Of a stretch of 64,000 bases of DNA, positions 31,601 through 42,781 are shown piece by piece (position 1 is the first letter of the stretch; each line of letters opens with the position of its first letter). The notes below the pieces were generated by a model. That model was not told where the DNA came from, ran no database searches, and worked only from the letters and a program-made list of their open reading frames with translations. The position numbers and the translations under genes were made by a program. The stretch covers positions 1,028,751 to 1,092,750 of the forward strand of contig NW_020311998.1 in assembly GCF_003144115.1 (NCBI RefSeq), written 5' to 3'. Origin of the DNA: Tilletiopsis washingtonensis (Eukaryota > Basidiomycota > Exobasidiomycetes > Entylomatales).

Positions 31601-32915
31601 CCTCCGAAACGCGGCGCTGGTCAGGTGCCACATCGTCGTCAACGTGGCGATTGCCACAGCCCTCGCCCCAGAGCGCATGGGCGGCGCCGCCCCAACGCCA
31701 GTCCAGACGGCCGAGCGCGCTCGTCAGGCCCTCGAGCGCCTCGTCGACGGTGTCCTGCTGCGCGAGGGCAGAAGTGACGGCGACATCGTCGATGACGGGC
31801 GTCTGCGGCGCGCAGGCGTGTCGAGGCGACGGCACAGACAAGAAGCGAGGACTGGCAGGGGGCGATAGGAGCGAGAGCTTGCTTTTGCCCTTCGTCTCGG
31901 TCGTGGATGCGCTGCGCGCCTTGGTGGCGATGAAGCTGCCGCGGCGCAGCCAGCCGAAGGAGCGCTTGCTGGGCGACGCGGGTGTGTCGCTGCTCGCGGG
32001 CGGCGGCGTTACATTGCACGACAGCAGGGCGCCGAGCTTGCGAGCGCGCGCCGCACGAATGGCACCGACCTGCGAGCAGCTCAGTGGCCACTCTAGCGGC
32101 GCAGGCTCGGCACCTGCCAGCGAGCGGAACAAGTCTGGCAGCGCTCCCGGCACGACGGGCACGGCCGGATGCGCCTCGCTGCTGCGCGACAGCGCCGGGA
32201 CGTCGAGGCACAGCGCCGCCACGGCAGCCGAGCGGAACACGAGCGACGTCGGAGGCGTGACGAGCGCGAGCGTCTCTGGCGAGATGACAGGCGCAGCAAG
32301 CGCTGCCACACGCGCCGGCATGGGATGGGCCACTGCCGGAGGTGCACTCGGCGGGGACGCATCGCATGCCTCGCCCGGCGTTGTCGCGGAGCTGCGGCGT
32401 GCCTGCAAGAATTTCTTTGGCAGGGCAAGTCGCGATGGACGCCGCAGAAAGGCCAGAGCGCTGGTCGGCGAGAGGCCATCCGGCGAGGGCTCGGGCGCCT
32501 CGCTCGGCGCCACGGCTTTGTCGCTGCTGTCTGCGCCCGGCGGCTCCTCGGCAACAGACGTGGCGGCAGTAGACGCAGAGTGACTGCTATCGTCTGTACT
32601 TACGCTGCCGCGCGACGACGAGCTGCTCGGCGGCGCTTCGACATCAGAGTCGCTGGCCTGCGGTGTGCCGCACTCTGCTGCGCGCCGCAGCGCCGCCTGC
32701 TCGGCGAGGCGCTGGCGGTAGCGCGCTGCCGCACTGCCCTGCGCCGCGAAGGCATAGAGCTCGCGCTCATGCGGCGGCGAGAGAGGAAGAAGCGAGAGCG
32801 GCGGCGGCTCGAGCAGCGCTATGGCACTGGGCGGAGCCGGCGCTGGGCCGAGAAGCGGACGAGAGACGTAGGAGCACGGAGTCGAGACGGCGGAGATGAG
32901 CGGCGAGGCGGACAT
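28678..32915 (-). CDS. Large two-GAF-domain protein, function unknown
   Basis: Two exons (31055-32915 and 28678-31004, intron 31005-31054) give 1395 aa. The first half is long, Ser/Pro/Ala-rich and probably disordered. A GAF domain covers about 590-705 (ERGATACGHAA at the intron, then VVLDTEGDWRFRYL and RFYAGMPVLSSSGLPVAVL), resembling GAF sensors of fungal histidine kinases. A second, weaker GAF-like region starts near 778 (LEALAELGTLFTLEDTERL) and runs to about 980, interrupted by a low-complexity insert. No kinase, cyclase or phosphatase domain follows. The tail is again Ser/Pro/Arg-rich. A small-molecule-sensing scaffold is possible but not shown. I prefer the Met at 32915 (MSASPLISAV); 32969 is an in-frame alternative. 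Confidence 0.85.
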
Positions 32916-33779
32916 GTCTTTGTGCAGAGGAGAACGATGAGTCGGGTAGTTATGACGGCGCAGACGCAAAGCTTCGAGACCGGCGAAGCTTCAGAGAGAC
33001 GGAGAAGAAAGAGCGTGGAGGAAGGACAACTCGAGGCTGGTACCTGCCTGAAGGCAGCCTGGAGGGAGTAAGGAGATAGGGCGAGACGACAGACCGAGGG
33101 AGTGACCAAGACGGAGAGGAGCGTGAGGGTGGAGAAGAAGAAGGAGAGGCGCTGCCCAGCTCTGCCACAGCCGTGCGTGCGCCTGGCAGGGCTCAACTAT
33201 TTCCGGGCCGCTCGTCGGGCGGGCGCAAATGTCCGGGGCCCGGGGAGCGGCGGGTAGACGGCGCTACTGGACGCAACAGTCTACAGCGACGTGCGATGCG
33301 CAGAGAAAGCTCACCGTGTGCGCCCACGTCACAGCAACTTCTCGCATGCGCGGCGCACACAGAGGGCAGTGCAGCGCACAGGCGCCTGCCCGATGGGCCG
33401 TGCGCTCCGCCTCCACAGCGCTGTGCCTGGCACATGCGTGACCGTCGGTGAACAGCGCACCGTCGTCTAGCGCCGCAGCGAAGGCAAGTCTCCGGCGGCG
33501 GCGCGCGGCGCACCGGTGGCACGCGACGGACGCGCGCGCGCGTGTGCCGTTGCCGGCCGTTGAGGATCAGCGCGCACCGCCGCGCACGCCCGTGCGAGAT
33601 TGCTGCAGCGGTGTCCCTGCGTGCTGTCCATCGAGCCTGTACAGTGCCCGCCGGTGCGTCTGCTCCCGTCTACAGCGACTCACGAAGCGCAAGGCGAGGC
33701 TGCCGCGCGCGTGCGAAAGGGTCGCGCCGTTGAGCGTGGCGCACGCCGCTGAGCAGTCCGCGAGATGGAGTGATGCGTC
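32916..33779. other. Leader of the GAF gene and HYPK 3' side
   Basis: The GAF-gene leader is purine-rich on the + strand (about 32985-33150), that is, CU-rich in the transcript. The rest is GC-rich with no convincing gene. Confidence 0.5.
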
Positions 33780-34562
33780 TCATTGCGGCCAGTTTGGCGG
33801 CGGCACAACGAGGCGCTGCAGCGTCTTGGCCACATCGCCGCCGTCGGCCGCCAGTGCGCTCTCGGCCGCGGCGCGCGGGATCATCAGCTCGTCGACCTGC
33901 GGAGCGTGCGCGCGATCAGCACCAGCGCTACCGCCAACGGCCTGCACTCGATGCAGCGGAGACAAGGGCAGGGTCCGGATCCGAGCGCAAGCAGCAGTGT
34001 CGCACGGCACGCTGCGAGCCGCCGGTCCGTCGTTGGCAGCGCAAGGCTGCGGAGAGGGCGCCGGCGGCAGGCACAGCGCGCGTACTGGCAGCGAGCGCCG
34101 CACCGGCAGCGAGCACTGATCACCAGCACACGGCACAGCGACGGCGAGCAGAGCACCACTGGCCCGCAGTGGCTGCACTCTGCCGTCTGCACAGCAACAG
34201 CGGCGCCTGCTGCGTCGCGAGCGCCGGAGCATGTCTGCGCCGTGCGCGCCCTCCTTGCTCGCTCGCTGCCCGCGGCCCGCTGCACCCTGCACGCCGCACC
34301 CTGCACCCGCCGCACCGGACACTCACGAGAAAGTCGACGTCCTCCTTCTTGACCTTTGCCGCGCCGCCCGCCTTTGCCTGCGCCGGCAGCACGGCGGGCG
34401 CGTCGAAGCAGATGTCGCGCACGCTCGTCTCCATGCGGCCGCGCTCGAAGGACCAGCCGGCGTCGGCGTCGGCCCACTCCTGGATGACCTGCGCGACGGT
34501 GAGCGGCGCGATGAGCTGCCAGGTGTGAGAGTGCGCACCTCTGCGACGGGCTTCTTGCTCAT
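33780..34562 (-). CDS. HYPK-like NatA-associated chaperone (UBA domain)
   Basis: Three exons (34539-34562, 34327-34488, 33780-33896) give 100 aa. The C-terminal half has the HYPK/NAC-type UBA signature: KVKKEDVDFLVDELMIPRAA followed by AESALAADGGDVAKTLQRLV. HYPK binds and regulates the NatA N-terminal acetyltransferase on ribosomes. The first exon encodes only MSKKPVAE. I joined it to VIQEWADAD through a 50-nt intron with GTGCGC donor and CAG acceptor. The second intron is 430 nt, unusually long here. The family is normally about 100-130 aa, so the length fits. Confidence 0.82.
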
Positions 34563-35385
34563 GCTGCGGGAGTGGAGAGGCTGAGGTGGGAGTCGAGTGG
34601 GACGTGAAGCGTGGGGCTTCTTCGCCCAATGCGCGCGCGTTTCGGCACGGCCTCGCCGCGATCTCCTTCTCGCCGCCTTCGCGCTTCGGCGCGATTCGCC
34701 TCTCGTCTGGCGCAAAGGCGGCGCCTCGTGGCTTGGGTCGCTCGTCGTGGGGCGCCTCCACTTGCTCTCGTCCATCAGGTGGCAGCGCAAATGTGGCAGT
34801 GCTCAGCAACAGGAGCACCAAAGCACACTCCTAAGCTACAATCCTGTTGCCAGCAGCCAGGAGCGTGAGATTGTGCTGCACCAAAGAACAGGGCATCTCC
34901 CTTTCCCTGCCAAGGGTGCAGAGCTCTCAGCGCCTGGCATTGCAGCAGCGCGGGCGCAATCCAGGAGTTCCTCCCACCTCAATTCCCACTGCCCAGCAAC
35001 CATCCTGCCCCTTGCTGTGCTCTTTGTCCTTGTCCTCTTTGGTGTCTATATGTATGGCATCTGGCAGGCCAAAGGCCCACCAGACCTTGTCAGCAAAGAG
35101 AGGGTGCAGGTGATTGCCAAGTTGGAGCTGTAGGCTGTGCAGGCTGACATTGGCCCTGGCTGTCAAGACCTGTTCAAGTGCCTTTGAATGCAATGACCAA
35201 TGCATCTTTGAAGCACCACTCACACCCAGCTGAAGGCCGCAGCAAGGCTGCTTGCGCAGCTAGCACCACACAAAAATGGTGCAGGAATGCGCCAGTGATG
35301 CTTTGTTGAAGTGCTGCAGCAGCAGGGCAGTTCCCTCAAGGCATACATCCCATCAGGTGCTGCTTCCTGAGTGCTGCAACTCTTG

Positions 35386-35387
<2 letters not shown>

Positions 35388-35416
<29 letters not shown>

Positions 35417-35446
35417 CCTCTCTCTCTCTCTCTTTCTCTCTCTCTC
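35388..35446. repeat. (CT)n microsatellite
   Basis: About 59 bp of nearly pure CT dinucleotides with a few TTT and CCC interruptions. Confidence 0.95.
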
Positions 35447-36956
35447 GGGCATCACCCTTTGTCTTGCTCCTGCCTCTCAGATCAATGAAAGAGAAAGTGA
35501 GTGTGACATTGCAGAGTGAGACAGCATTCTAGCAAGTATCAGTGGGAAACAGGCAAGGTGCAGTAGGTGTAGTTGCTGTCAGCAGACAGAGCACAGCTAG
35601 CCATCAGAGTGGGCAGAGACGCGTGACACTGCACCACTGCCACTGCAAGCTTGGACTGCAGCACACAGCAGGCAGCACATTGTCCTGGCAAAATGGCTAC
35701 CAAGTCCAGCAATTCTTCTGCAAGCTCTTTGCACACTGCTCTGCCTCTGGTTGCAGACCTCAAGCAAATGTCTGCAGTAGCGTGCCGCTGTCCAGCAACT
35801 TGCAGCAGCCAGAGCACAAGCCTCACTGCTAAGCATGGATTTATAAGATCTTGCTTGCCTCTTTGGCCTTTGGCATGAGCCTGAGCCAAGTCCTCCAGCC
35901 TGCTCTTGAGACCCTTGTTGCCCTCAAGGCCAAGAAGCTCAAGGCTGTGGCTGCCACAGCAACATTCCCTGCCAAGCTCCCAGTGCAACCAGCAAGTCTT
36001 TTTGGCAGAAGGAGTGGCATACAGGGCTGCCAGATTGCCTGCATGCGCTGCAGGGGCTGTGCGCACACCAGCCGCCTTGGCGCCTGCCTTGTTGCAGGCC
36101 ACATTTGCTGCAGAGAGGCCCATTGAGGCAATGCTGCAAGCAGAGATCTTTGGCGTGTAGCAGAGCACCTGCAAAGCCAGGAAGGCTGGCACTGCATCAA
36201 CAAGCTCTGCAGCATATCACAGATGCTCAAGTGCCAAGTTAGCGCCAAGACCAGCATGCCAGAAGGGCCAGAACTGCAAGGTGTACCACAGCTCAATGCA
36301 CAGCGCAATGTGCTGTACCTACCGCGTGGCCAACATGAAGCTGGCTGCAGACAGCATTGTTGGCGGCAAGACCCTTGGCCATGGTGCACATGGCAGTGGC
36401 ATTAGCTGCCGCATTGGCACTGTCAAGCCAGGCTCTTGTGCCACCAGGGCTGTGCATGGCTGCAATTTGTGTAGAGCTGATACATGGCATTGTTGTCAGC
36501 TGCCACTGCAACCCAGCTGGGGGGCCTGCGCCAGTTGATGCACACCATGAATTGCCACATGCCTGTGGCTACGGCCAACATGTAGCTGTCTTGTTGCTGG
36601 CTGCTGCTGCCCCTGTTGTGATACCTTGTGGAGCTGCAAGGGCCAGAACCAAGCCTGCTCAACACAAGTGATTCAAGCGTATCCCTCCAGTGCAGTCTCT
36701 GCTCTTGCGCACATGTCCTAGTGCCCTGCTTGCTGTGAAACAATTTGCCTCCAGTCTCATAAGCGCTTTTGCCTGACTCTGGCCCTTCAATACCCTGATG
36801 ATGACATCCCTTCTGCCTTTCCCTTGCTCCCTGACGCACTCCAGGCTTGCATTTGCTCTGTCTGCCAAGCATTCAAGCGCTGGGCCCAAGTGCAGCAACA
36901 AGAAACAAGGACGCACAGCAGGTGGAGAGATTGCCAGTCAGCCTGACAGATAGCCA

Positions 36957-37852
36957 TTGCTTGCCCAAGACGCAATGGAGCAGGCAGAGTGGCCCATGGC
37001 GCTGAGGAGGCTGAGTCTTGCATACTGGAAGTCTGCCAAGTGGCAGGCTGTACTTGCCAACAAGGAGGCCAAGCACGTATTTGCAGAGCGCCAGCTTGGC
37101 AAAGATTTTGACGGCAACGTCCTCAGCAACAAGCCAGAACATGCAGTTGGCGCTGGCAACAACAAGCTGGAACAGGCAGTTGGCGCCAACAAGGGTGTCA
37201 AGCTCAGCAAGGCTGCAGTGCAGGCATTCTGCCACAGCCTGTCAAACTCCAGTCTTGTCAATGTCTTCTGCAGCGTTGACAAGACACTCCTCTTTGGCAG
37301 TGCTAGCGTTGGTCCCGGGGTGATTGACGCTGCGCTGCGGCCCCCGCGCAAGGCAACACCCCCCGCTTGGTGCTGCTCTGCAAGCGCCTTACAGAGGCAT
37401 AGTGAGCCTGTTCAATACTCACAGAGCCCCTCAAGCGCACAGGACATTGTCAGGCAGCTGCAACACAGCACAGCCAAGAAGTTGGGCGCAGCAGATGCAT
37501 CAGAGGCAGCAAGAGGCAGAAGCAGAGGGAAGCCATGTCCAAGCTTGTCAATCAGGAGCGCATCCAAGCACTCTCAAAGCTTGCCTGAGAGTCAATGTGC
37601 ACGCACCATGTTCTTGACAACCTGCAGCTGGCCCTCAAGGCAGTAAAGAAGTACTTGACAGCTGAAGCAAGCTACCAGGCTGCTCTGAAGAAGGCAAGGA
37701 CAGCAAAGGAAGCTGCAGCCAGCACGGCAAACCTTCCTACTGCTGTTGCTGCCAAGAAAGCTGCATCTGCAGCTGCTAGGGCAGCTCTGAGGGTTTGTCA
37801 CCAAAGCCAGGCTGCCAAGGCATTGGCAGATGTCTCTAGTGGGGCAGGCTGA
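36957..37852 (+). other. Possible remnant coding stretch, Ala/Lys-rich
   Basis: Two overlapping frames (36957-37646 and 37595-37852) read unusually protein-like for the island. The second contains NLQLALKAVKKYLTAEASYQ followed by an Ala/Lys-rich helical run. No family is recognised, and the surroundings show heavy base-composition decay. It may be an old gene remnant or chance. Confidence 0.25.
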
Positions 37853-38880
37853 AGAAGCTTGACATGTTTGCACCTTCAAAGAGCAGCAAGAGATGGTGAA
37901 AGCAGCCCTGGCAGCCAAGCACTGCTGCCAGTGTTTGGAGGCTGATAATTGTTGTGCCAGGCAACAAGAGCGCAGTGGAGAGGGATTGGTGCATTGCAGT
38001 GGGCAGCCAGCCTTTGACGCTGGACTGTTAGGAGTAAGGCACACATCAGGGCAGGCAGTGACCAACTCTGCAGGACCCTTCTGCCCTTGCTTGGGCTGAC
38101 CCCTGGCATCTACACATGACTAGCAAAGTCCATGCTGTTTGGAAAGCTGAGGCATGTGTCAAATTTGGCTGAGGCATGCAAGCTGATGAGCATGCAGGGG
38201 TTTGGACCCTCTTCTAAGCCAATGAGCAAGCCATAGCAAGGGGTGCAGCATCCTGCTGCGCCAGCAAGAAGGCAAGGAAGCTCCTGGCTCTTTTTGCAAT
38301 GTTTGCTGGCAGCTGCCTGCACAGTGCAGCGCCGGCAGACTCATGCTGTAGGTCATAGGCTCTGCACTTGCCTCAGACAGGAGCATCACACTCCATCTGG
38401 CCTTCTAGAGTGTGCAACACACAGAGTGCCCTCCTCAGCAGCCCTGCGCTACATGGTCCACTCACTTGAACAGTGCTGTCCAGCCTGACACAGACATGAC
38501 CCAACATCTGCAATGAGACTACCGGCGTGGAGGTAGAGGTTGACCTGTGCAACGCAAATGGAAGCGTCCTAGCTGTTGTCACAGAGCTCCTTCTGCGCCT
38601 TGGTGGCGGTGGTAGAGTATTTGGGCTTCTTGTGCGCACACCAGTAGATGAGAAGGCTGACAGCATTGGCAAAGGCAAGCCTTCAATCCTCATGTAGAGC
38701 CAGGAGGCAGAATGAGGCCTGGAACCACGCAATGTGGCTCTTGAGCTCCTCAAGCTTTGACTCAAACATTGTCTTGATGCCCAGCTCCTCCATGAGAGGC
38801 CTGTATGCGCCACTCAGCGCTGCCCAATACAGCAAGAGCAAGACCCCAGGGGCATGCAAGCTGCAGCAGCAGTGGCTGCC

Positions 38881-38976
38881 GCCAAGTGGTCCTCAAGAGG
38901 CGCTAGTGCAGGCTTGGCAGCAGCCGCTGCCAAGTGGTGGTCAAGAGGCGCTGGTACAGGCTTGGCAGCAGCCGCC
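38881..38976. repeat. Two-copy 48-bp tandem repeat
   Basis: A unit starting GCCAAGTGGT at 38881 recurs at 38929, each ending near GGCTTGGCAGCAGCCG. The 48-bp period keeps frame; on the minus strand it reads as an Ala/Pro-rich 16-residue repeat. Confidence 0.8.
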
Positions 38977-40332
38977 TTCTTTATTTTCTCTGACTGCTTT
39001 GCTGCCGCGCCAGCCTTGCCCTTCTTATGCCTTCTTTGGGTGCATGTCCTCTGTGATGGCCTGCACATGCTTGACTGCCTCCTCCATGCTCATCTTGTTG
39101 CTCAGCGGCACAACAGGGAAGACAACAACAACGTTGTGCTTCTTGTTGTTGTGACCACCAGGCTTGCTGTTTGCGTTGAAGCAGGGAGACAGCGCCTCTG
39201 TTACCTTCTCTGCATTCCACTTGGCCGCCTTGCTCTTGCCCTGAGCAAATGGTGACAGTGTAGAGAGAGGGTTGTGTGACAGAGGCACAGCAGCGTGTGC
39301 AAGATGAGGTGCATGCCTGCTCAGGTTCTTGTGATGCCCTTTAGCCAAGCCTCTTGCGCAGATGCCTCATTTGAGCTTCTTGTTGAAGTTTGCTGCATAC
39401 TGACCAGGTGGCAAGGTGCATCAGGAAAGTATCTTGAGCTCAGGCTGTGTAGCCTGAAGGGGGCAGACTTTGCCTGCTGCATTCAGCCAGTCTCTGTCTC
39501 CATTGCTGCATTGGCACTGATGGCAAAGACAGCCTTGGCAAACAACTGCGCCAGCACATTGTTGCTGGCCTGCTGTGGCCTGGGCCACCCTTGGGAGCCG
39601 CACAGAACGCCAGCAGCTGCAAGTCTGTGCAAGTTACAAGCCTGCTCACAAGGGTGTACACATCTTGGCTGCCTCAATGCATTGACCTCCCTGCCTTTGC
39701 CTTTCCTTTCCCCCTAGCTCTTTGGCCCTGCCTTCCCTGCTGCCTTGCCAGACACAGCCGGTCCTCTGTCTGTTGTGCTGCCGCCATTGCTCTTGTTCTC
39801 TGTCAACTGCGCACAAAACAGCATTGCATGCAAGCGCAGCAGCAGGCTGGCCAATGGGGTGTTGCACTTGTTGCAGCATGAGCATAGGTGTGGGCGTGGT
39901 AGCAGCAGGGACAAGCACCAACAGCGCTGCAATCCTGGCCAGCGTGCAATGAAAAATGATCTAAGGGGAGCAAGGAGGGAGGGGTGAGGGGTGGAGCCGC
40001 AGCGCCACATTGCGGCAGTGTAGCTTGGAGACAAGTTTCCCTGCTGCAGGCTGCCTGCGGCTAGTGAGTCTGTGGCAGGTGGTGCCTGTGGAATCCAGCA
40101 TGACTAAGGCTCAGCCTTGAAGCTGACCAGCCGGCCTGGCGCTGCCGCTCGCTGTCGCTCCGAGCGAGGAGCATTCCCGCGGATCACGCGCCGGCTCGGT
40201 GCTGAATCTTCGCGCGGACGCGCGGCCGCAGACAGCCGGGCACGGGAGCAGTGTCGCGCGGCGCCGTGAGCATCTAGCCACGCTCCTCCTCGCGTCGCGC
40301 CATCTTCCTTCTCACCACCACCGCCCCTCACC

Positions 40333-42417
40333 ATGCCGACCGCCGCCGAGCAGAACGCGGCCAGCACCGCGGCGCTGCGCTCGCGCACCGCGCAGCTCAA
40401 GGCGCAGCGCAAGGACAACGACGGCGCCGCCGCCGCCGCCGCGGGCAGCGCCGACAGCACCGACGCCCGCCCCATCCGCCACGGCTACTTCAACGTCGAC
40501 ATGCGCGACGAGCAGATCGTCGGCGGCGGCAAGGAGCGCGCCCTCATCCACTACGCGCCCGGCATCAACATCAGCGAGAAGGGCAAGGAGACGGACAAGA
40601 AGCTCGACCTGCACGACGAGTGAGTGGTGCGGCGGGCGTGGGCTGCCTGTAGCAGTGCGCTCGAGGGGCCGGACACGCACGGCGGCGGCCGCACCTCGCA
40701 TCTCTCGCGCTCACACACACCGCCGCAGCTGGGAGTTTGGCGGGCCGTGGGGCGTCACCGCCATGATGACGCTCTTTCCCGTGCTCATGTACTACCTCTG
40801 GATCTGCCTCTGGTTCTACGACGGCTCGCTCGTCATCCCCAAGAGCGCCGACGACGCGTGGCCGTTCCTGCAGCGCATGGGCGCCCACGTCTACCACGAC
40901 GCCTATCCGAGCCGCCGCGCCTTTGCCGGCTACGGCGGGCTCATGCTCTTCCAGTTCGCGCTGGCGTACGTCATGCCCGGCTACGAGCAGGAGGGCCTGC
41001 CCGTGCCGAGCCTCAACTACAAGACGCTCACGTACAAGTGCAATGCGCTCTCGTCGTTCTACGCCACGCTCGTGACGTGTGCGGCGCTGCACCTCTCGGG
41101 CGTGTACCGCCTGACGCAGATCATCGAGCACTTCGGCGAGTACATGACCGTGTCGATGATCGCCGGCTTTGCCGTGTCCTTCGCCACGTACTTCCACGCC
41201 GTCCTCACCAACTCGGCGCACCGCATGAGCGGCAACTTTGCCTACGACCTCTTCATGGGCGCCGCGCTGAACCCGCGCATCGGGCACGTCGACCTCAAGA
41301 TGTGGGCCGAGGTGCGCATCCCCTGGGTGCTCCTCTTCCTCATCTCCGTCAGCGGCGCGTGCAAGCAGTAGTGAGTGGTGTGCCTGTGCCGCGGTGCGCC
41401 TGCTCGCTGACGCTCCCTGCGCAGCGAGGTGTACGGCTACGTGACGCCGAACATGGCCTTCATGGTGCTCGCCACCGGCCTCTACATCAACGCCTGCGCC
41501 AAGGGCGAGGAGTGCATCCCGCAGACGTGGGACATGTTCCACGAGAAGTGGGGCTTCATGGTCATCTTCTGGAACTTTGCCGGCGTGCCGTTTACCTACT
41601 GCTAGTGCGTGGTGCGCGAGGGTCACGGCAGGCGCAGCGGCTGACATCCCTGCCGCAGCTCGATCGTGTACATGGCCGCGCACCCGCCGCACTACTACAA
41701 GTTCTCGACGCCGACGTACGTCTTCCTCTACGCGCTGCTGCTCTTTGTGCACTGGGGCTTCGACAGCAGCATGGCGCAGAAGAGCCGCTTCCGCATGGGC
41801 CTGCAGGGCACGCTCAAGGTGCGCTGGACGTTCCCGCAGTGGCCGTGGAGCACGCTGCAGGATCCGCGCTACCTGCAGACGGAGCACGGCAACGCGCTCC
41901 TCATCGACGGCTGGTGGCAGTTTGTGAGTGCCGTGCAGGCGCTGCGCGGCGGCGGCACGGCTGACGCTCCACGCAGGCGCGCAAGATCAACTACACCTTC
42001 GAGTGCGTGCTGCGGCGCCTCCTGCGCCGCCCGCCTGCTGACGCGCCCTCCGCAGCTGGACGCAGTCGCTCACCTGGGGCCTCATTGCTGGCACCAACTC
42101 GGCGATCCCGTACTTGTGCGTGGCGCCGGCGGCGCAGCGCATGCACCGAGGCTGACTCCGTCGCCCCGCAGCTACCCGCTCTTCTTCCTTGCCGTGCTCA
42201 CGCACCGCTGCGGCCGCGACTTTGAGCGCGTGAGTGGCTCTGTGTGCGTGACGAGCGCGGCCGGCTGACCCGCTGCCGCAGTGCGAGAAGAAGTACGGCA
42301 AGGACTGGGAGAAGTACTGCAGCATTGTGGCCTACGTGCGTGTGCTGTGTGTGCGCATGCTGCGTGCGCCCGTGCTGACGCTCTCCGGCCCAGCGCTTCA
42401 TCCCCTACGTCTACTAG
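40333..42417 (+). CDS. ERG4: Delta(24(28))-sterol reductase
   Basis: Nine exons (40333-40619, 40729-41370, 41425-41604, 41659-41923, 41977-42002, 42056-42115, 42172-42229, 42282-42335, 42394-42417) give 531 aa. This ER enzyme performs the last step of ergosterol synthesis, NADPH-dependent reduction of the C24(28) double bond. After a hydrophilic N-terminus (about 1-95) come multiple membrane spans. ERG4-type signatures are GGPWGV, ACAKGEE followed by [14 protein letters not shown], and [15 protein letters not shown]. The sterol-reductase C-terminus has [30 protein letters not shown] and RFIPYVY. ACAKGEE and [12 protein letters not shown] favour ERG4 over the C14 reductase ERG24. A CACCACCACC leader lies just upstream (40313-40322). 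Confidence 0.95.
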
Positions 42418-42781
42418 GCGCGCTGCCCTCACGGGCCAGCAGGAGCGTGGCCCTCGCCGCATCCACCGGCGCGTCTCATGCTGTTCGGCCCGCAAGTGCT
42501 GGGCGGAGAGGAGGAAATAGAGTGCCTATCCTGGCGATGCTGCATGTCTGCTGCGACGCTGGCCCACGTGCGCGTGACAGGCGGTGCGAGATCTGGCGTG
42601 ATGCATCTGCGCGGCAGGATCGGCGCGCATGAGCTAAGCAAGGCACGGGCCCGATGCGCCGCCTCCACCGCGCGTTGTGAGATGCCGGCGGCGCGCCGAC
42701 GAGGCGGAAGCAGACGCCGCCGCGGTGCATGTCGCCTTTCTTCGCTGCTTACGCCGCACTTCACCGCTTCCCTCCACCACC
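42418..42781. other. Intergenic, ERG4 to ELO-like gene
   Basis: A 364-bp spacer with a C-rich leader ending CCACCACC directly before the next ATG. No gene. Confidence 0.6.

Larger units (their letters stand above)
34790..40130. other. CpG-depleted, gene-free island 2
   Basis: About 5.3 kb with the same signature as island 1: few CpGs (5 in 36001-36240 by hand count, four preceded by G), many TGC, GCA, TTGGC and GCCAA words, and no supportable gene. It lies between the HYPK 5' region and the ERG4 promoter. It includes a CT microsatellite, a 48-bp repeat and an Ala/Lys-rich open frame near 37595-37852. I saw no terminal repeats and no transposase. Confidence 0.8.

Noticed and set aside
33448-34119. 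223-codon + strand frame
   Set aside because: It overlaps the HYPK last exon and intron on the other strand; composition is low complexity with no domain.
34516-34538. A 23-nt intron in the HYPK gene
   Set aside because: GAG|GTGCGC...GGCAG|CTC keeps frame, but a 50-nt intron from the same donor to the next CAG (34489-34538) also keeps frame and fits the normal intron size.
40571-41887. 438-codon minus-strand frame opposite ERG4
   Set aside because: Antisense shadow of ERG4 exons, crossing its introns.
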